From contig JABCZD010000007.1 of assembly GCA_013289855.1 (NCBI GenBank), positions 62,001-126,000 of the forward strand: a stretch of 64,000 nucleotides of DNA. The letters run 5' to 3'. Position numbers and translations under genes: made by a program. Shown one piece after another: positions 61,684 through 64,000 of this stretch (the stretch's first letter is position 1; every line of letters begins with the position of its first letter). The notes under the pieces are model-generated. The model made no database searches, had not been told where the DNA came from, and was given only the letters and a program-made list of their open reading frames with translations. Origin of the DNA: Acidobacteriota bacterium. Lineage in GTDB: Bacteria > Acidobacteriota > Terriglobia > Acidiferrales > UBA7541.

Positions 61684-64000
61684 GTGAAGGCTAAGCTTAT
61701 CCCTTCGAAGTGGTTTACGTATGTCCGCCTGCTGCATCTCTGCGCGGCCCCGATTCTCGTCGCTCTCTTCCTGCTTGGCCTGCCCGCCGTAAGCCGCGCG
61801 CAGGACACCGGATACATCACCGGGACGGTCGCCGATACTTCCGGCGCCGCGGTAGTGGGAGCGAAGGTGGTGATCGCCACCGTTACGGGCAACTTGTCCC
61901 GCGAAACGGTCACCAACGCCGATGGTGTTTACAACGTCCCGGGACTCCCTGGCGCCACGTATGTCATCACCGTCACCGCACCCGGTTTTCAAAAATACAC
62001 GGCGCAGCGCGTGGTCCTCGACGTCGCGCAGAAGGCTCGCGTCGACGTGCAGATGCAAGTCGGCACGGTCACCCAGGAAGTCATCGTCAGCGGTGAGAAC
62101 GTAGCGCAAGTGGAAACGCAATCCGCGGAACTGAGCACCACCATCACCGGCAAGCAAGTCGACAGATTGGAATTGAATGGCCGCAACTTCACGCAGCTGG
62201 TCACGCTGGTCCCCGGCGTCGTCAATCAGACCGGCGCGGACGAAGGCGAGGTCGGCATCATCGGCAACGTGCAGTACAGCATCAACGGCGGCCGCACCGA
62301 GTACAACAACTGGGAAATCGACGGCGGCGACAACATGGACAACGGCAGCAACACCAGCCTGAACGTCTACCCCAATCTCGAAGCGATCGCCGAATTCAAG
62401 GTGCTCACGTCCAACTATGGCGCGCAATATGGCCGCAACGCCTCTGGCACAGTGGAAGTCGAACTGAAGTCCGGCACTTCGGACTTTCACGGCAGCGCTT
62501 TCGAATACATTCGCAATGCTTTCTTCAACGCCAACTCCTGGCAGGACAATGGCACCGGGCTCGCCCGGCCGGAATACAACAAGAACGACTTTGGCGGCAC
62601 GATCGGCGGCCCGCTGTACATTCCCCACGTCTACAACAACGATAAGAAGAAAACCTTCTTCTTCTATTCGCAAGAATTCCGCAGAGAGACGGTTCCCAGC
62701 TCCAACGGCGCCATCAATCAGCCTGTGCCTTCCAATGCCGAGCGCATGGGAAATTTCAATGACGTTTGTCCCGCCATCGCCGGACCCGCGCAGCCTTTCG
62801 ACACCACCGCTTTTCCAGAGTGCCCCTTTCAGTCCGGCTCGCTGAACACCAATGGTCAAGCGACCTCTTTCCCCATGAATACTGTGCCCATCACCTCCAC
62901 GGCGGCCGCTGAACTGGCCTTGATCCCGCAAGCCAACAACTTCTCCGGCATCAATGGAACCTATTTTGCCGGACAGGCGGCGGGGCAGCCCATTCCAAGC
63001 TTCACCGCCAACCCCTCCTACTACACCGGTTGGTACGAAGAATTGGTGCGCGTCGATCACAACATTACGGACAACGAACGGCTGGCCATTCACTACATTC
63101 ACGATTCCTGGAGCACCACAAACCAGGGTCCGCTGTGGGGAGTGGTTGGCAGCAGCTTTGATAACACGAATACGGCGTTCAAGGGCCCGACCACCAGCTT
63201 TGTGGCTCGCCTGACCTCAAACCTCACGCCCACCTTGTTGAATGAGTTCGTCGCGAGTTACACCGCCGATCACATTAATCTTACCGAGCTTGGCGCCGTC
63301 GGCATTCCCAGCGCCGGGATCGACCTGGTACCCCTTTTTGAAAACGGACTCGGCGGCAAGCTTCCCGCTATTGCGATCGGCAATACCAACCAGAATGAAT
63401 ACGGTAACGGGTTTACGCAGGACACCGGCTATTTCCCGTGGAAAAACGCCAACCCGACCTACACCTATCGCGACAATATGACCAAGATCCATGGCGTCCA
63501 CACTTTTGTTTTTGGCGCCTACTTCGCGGCCGCGCAAAAAAACCAGCAGTCCACGGTAAATTTGCAAGGTGAACTTTCTTTTGCAGCGAGCAATCCCAAC
63601 AGTACCGGCAACCCGTTCGCGGACTTCCTCACTGGACAAGTCGCCGGTTATAACCAGACCAGTGCGCAGCCCTATTTTTATGACCGCTACAAAATCTTCG
63701 AGCCATATTTTCAGGATGATTGGCGCGTCACCAAAAAGTTCACTCTGAACCTCGGTCTGCGTTGGAGCTTCTTTGGCCGCTATCAGGAAAAGTTCGACCA
63801 GGAATATGGCTTTTCCACGCAGGCGTTTATGCCTGCCCAGGCTCCGCAGTTCAATCTCCCGAGCTCGGCCTCTGGTGCCCAGACCTTGGTGCCCGGCTCC
63901 GGCAATATTTTTAACGGCATCATCCAGTGCGGCGCCGCAAACGGCGTGACCGGCTGCGAGAAGAACAAATACGTCAATCCCGGGCCTCGGATTGGTTTTG
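61684..64000 (+). CDS. Oar-like TonB-dependent receptor with carboxypeptidase-regulatory domain, cut by the right edge
   Basis: About 772 codons are open from a GTG at 61684 to the window end; the stop is outside. GGAGG lies about seven bases upstream of the GTG. The signal peptide (about 1-40, ending SRAQ) is followed by the regulatory domain (GYITGTVADTSGAAVVGAKV, NADGVYNVPGLPG), a plug region with LNGRNFTQLVTLVPGV (about 167-182) and barrel sequence that ends VNPGPRIGF at the edge, a typical barrel segment. It is a paralogue of the receptor at 9875-13489. A strong promoter lies upstream. Confidence 0.9.
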   Translation, partial: MKAKLIPSKWFTYVRLLHLCAAPILVALFLLGLPAVSRAQDTGYITGTVADTSGAAVVGAKVVIATVTGNLSRETVTNADGVYNVPGLPGATYVITVTAPGFQKYTAQRVVLDVAQKARVDVQMQVGTVTQEVIVSGENVAQVETQSAELSTTITGKQVDRLELNGRNFTQLVTLVPGVVNQTGADEGEVGIIGNVQYSINGGRTEYNNWEIDGGDNMDNGSNTSLNVYPNLEAIAEFKVLTSNYGAQYGRNASGTVEVELKSGTSDFHGSAFEYIRNAFFNANSWQDNGTGLARPEYNKNDFGGTIGGPLYIPHVYNNDKKKTFFFYSQEFRRETVPSSNGAINQPVPSNAERMGNFNDVCPAIAGPAQPFDTTAFPECPFQSGSLNTNGQATSFPMNTVPITSTAAAELALIPQANNFSGINGTYFAGQAAGQPIPSFTANPSYYTGWYEELVRVDHNITDNERLAIHYIHDSWSTTNQGPLWGVVGSSFDNTNTAFKGPTTSFVARLTSNLTPTLLNEFVASYTADHINLTELGAVGIPSAGIDLVPLFENGLGGKLPAIAIGNTNQNEYGNGFTQDTGYFPWKNANPTYTYRDNMTKIHGVHTFVFGAYFAAAQKNQQSTVNLQGELSFAASNPNSTGNPFADFLTGQVAGYNQTSAQPYFYDRYKIFEPYFQDDWRVTKKFTLNLGLRWSFFGRYQEKFDQEYGFSTQAFMPAQAPQFNLPSSASGAQTLVPGSGNIFNGIIQCGAANGVTGCEKNKYVNPGPRIGF

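Noticed and set aside
61501..63102. Leftward 533-codon open frame
   Set aside because: It is antisense to the second TonB receptor, whose frame has a signal peptide, regulatory domain and a good ribosome binding site. The antisense frame has no family features and arises from codon bias.

Overview
The window looks like a chromosomal segment of an Acidobacteriota member, probably of the Terriglobia / Koribacter-Sulfotelmatobacter type. The evidence is the GC-rich coding sequence, two very large Oar-like TonB-dependent receptors with an N-terminal carboxypeptidase-regulatory domain (9875-13489 and 61684 to the right edge), a giant TPR/FG-GAP/ASPIC-UnbV protein, many secreted hydrolases, and intergenic palindromic repeats of the kind common in this phylum. 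No phage, plasmid, insertion-sequence or CRISPR signature was seen. The window is mostly ordinary housekeeping and catabolic genome with a few unusual loci.

Layout. 1-8.5 kb: the start of a leftward gene cut by the edge, a stand-alone GcvT-like protein, an SDR oxidoreductase, and a peptide-degrading group (leftward DmpA-type aminopeptidase plus amidohydrolase, divergent from an S9 peptidase). 8.5-14 kb: a DUF4126 membrane protein, a gap dense in palindromic modules, and a TonB-dependent receptor with Fur-like boxes upstream. 14-15 kb: a spermidine-synthase-like methyltransferase, tRNA-Arg(UCU) and a short orphan reading frame. 15-21.6 kb: a compact leftward operon that encodes the whole reductive pyrimidine catabolic route (beta-ureidopropionase, PreT, PreA, dihydropyrimidinase, NCS1 permease). 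22-25 kb: a tiny zinc-ribbon gene, then a rightward TPM / nucleotidyltransferase / LemA group. 25-28.6 kb: leftward CoA-acylating semialdehyde dehydrogenase plus Rieske oxygenase, and a membrane protein with an HEGGH motif. 28.7-31.3 kb: zwf and glucokinase (entry to hexose catabolism). 31.3-37 kb: HAD hydrolase, STAS protein, a secreted SH3-like protein, an ICMT-type methyltransferase, an SMR-like protein and a GT39/TPR protein. 37.3-44.5 kb: YggX-like protein, a radical SAM (CCAEP tail) plus ATP-grasp pair, aconitase and Lgt. 45-50.4 kb: multicopper oxidase, phospholipase-C-like phosphoesterase, PPK2 and a NIPSNAP protein. 50.5-61.3 kb: secreted beta-rich protein, LacI regulator with the giant CRTAC1-type protein, TMEM43-like protein, amidase and TPR protein. 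61.7 kb to the edge: the second TonB-dependent receptor.

How genes work together. The 15-21.6 kb operon should import uracil, thymine or hydantoin-like bases and convert them to beta-alanine or beta-aminoisobutyrate, CO2 and ammonia. The semialdehyde dehydrogenase at 26.3-27.8 kb is the kind of enzyme that takes the downstream semialdehydes to acetyl- or propionyl-CoA, although no matching aminotransferase is present in the window. The most unusual locus is the CCAEP-tail radical SAM / ATP-grasp pair at 37.8-40.7 kb. It suggests a small-molecule or peptide-modifying pathway of unknown product.
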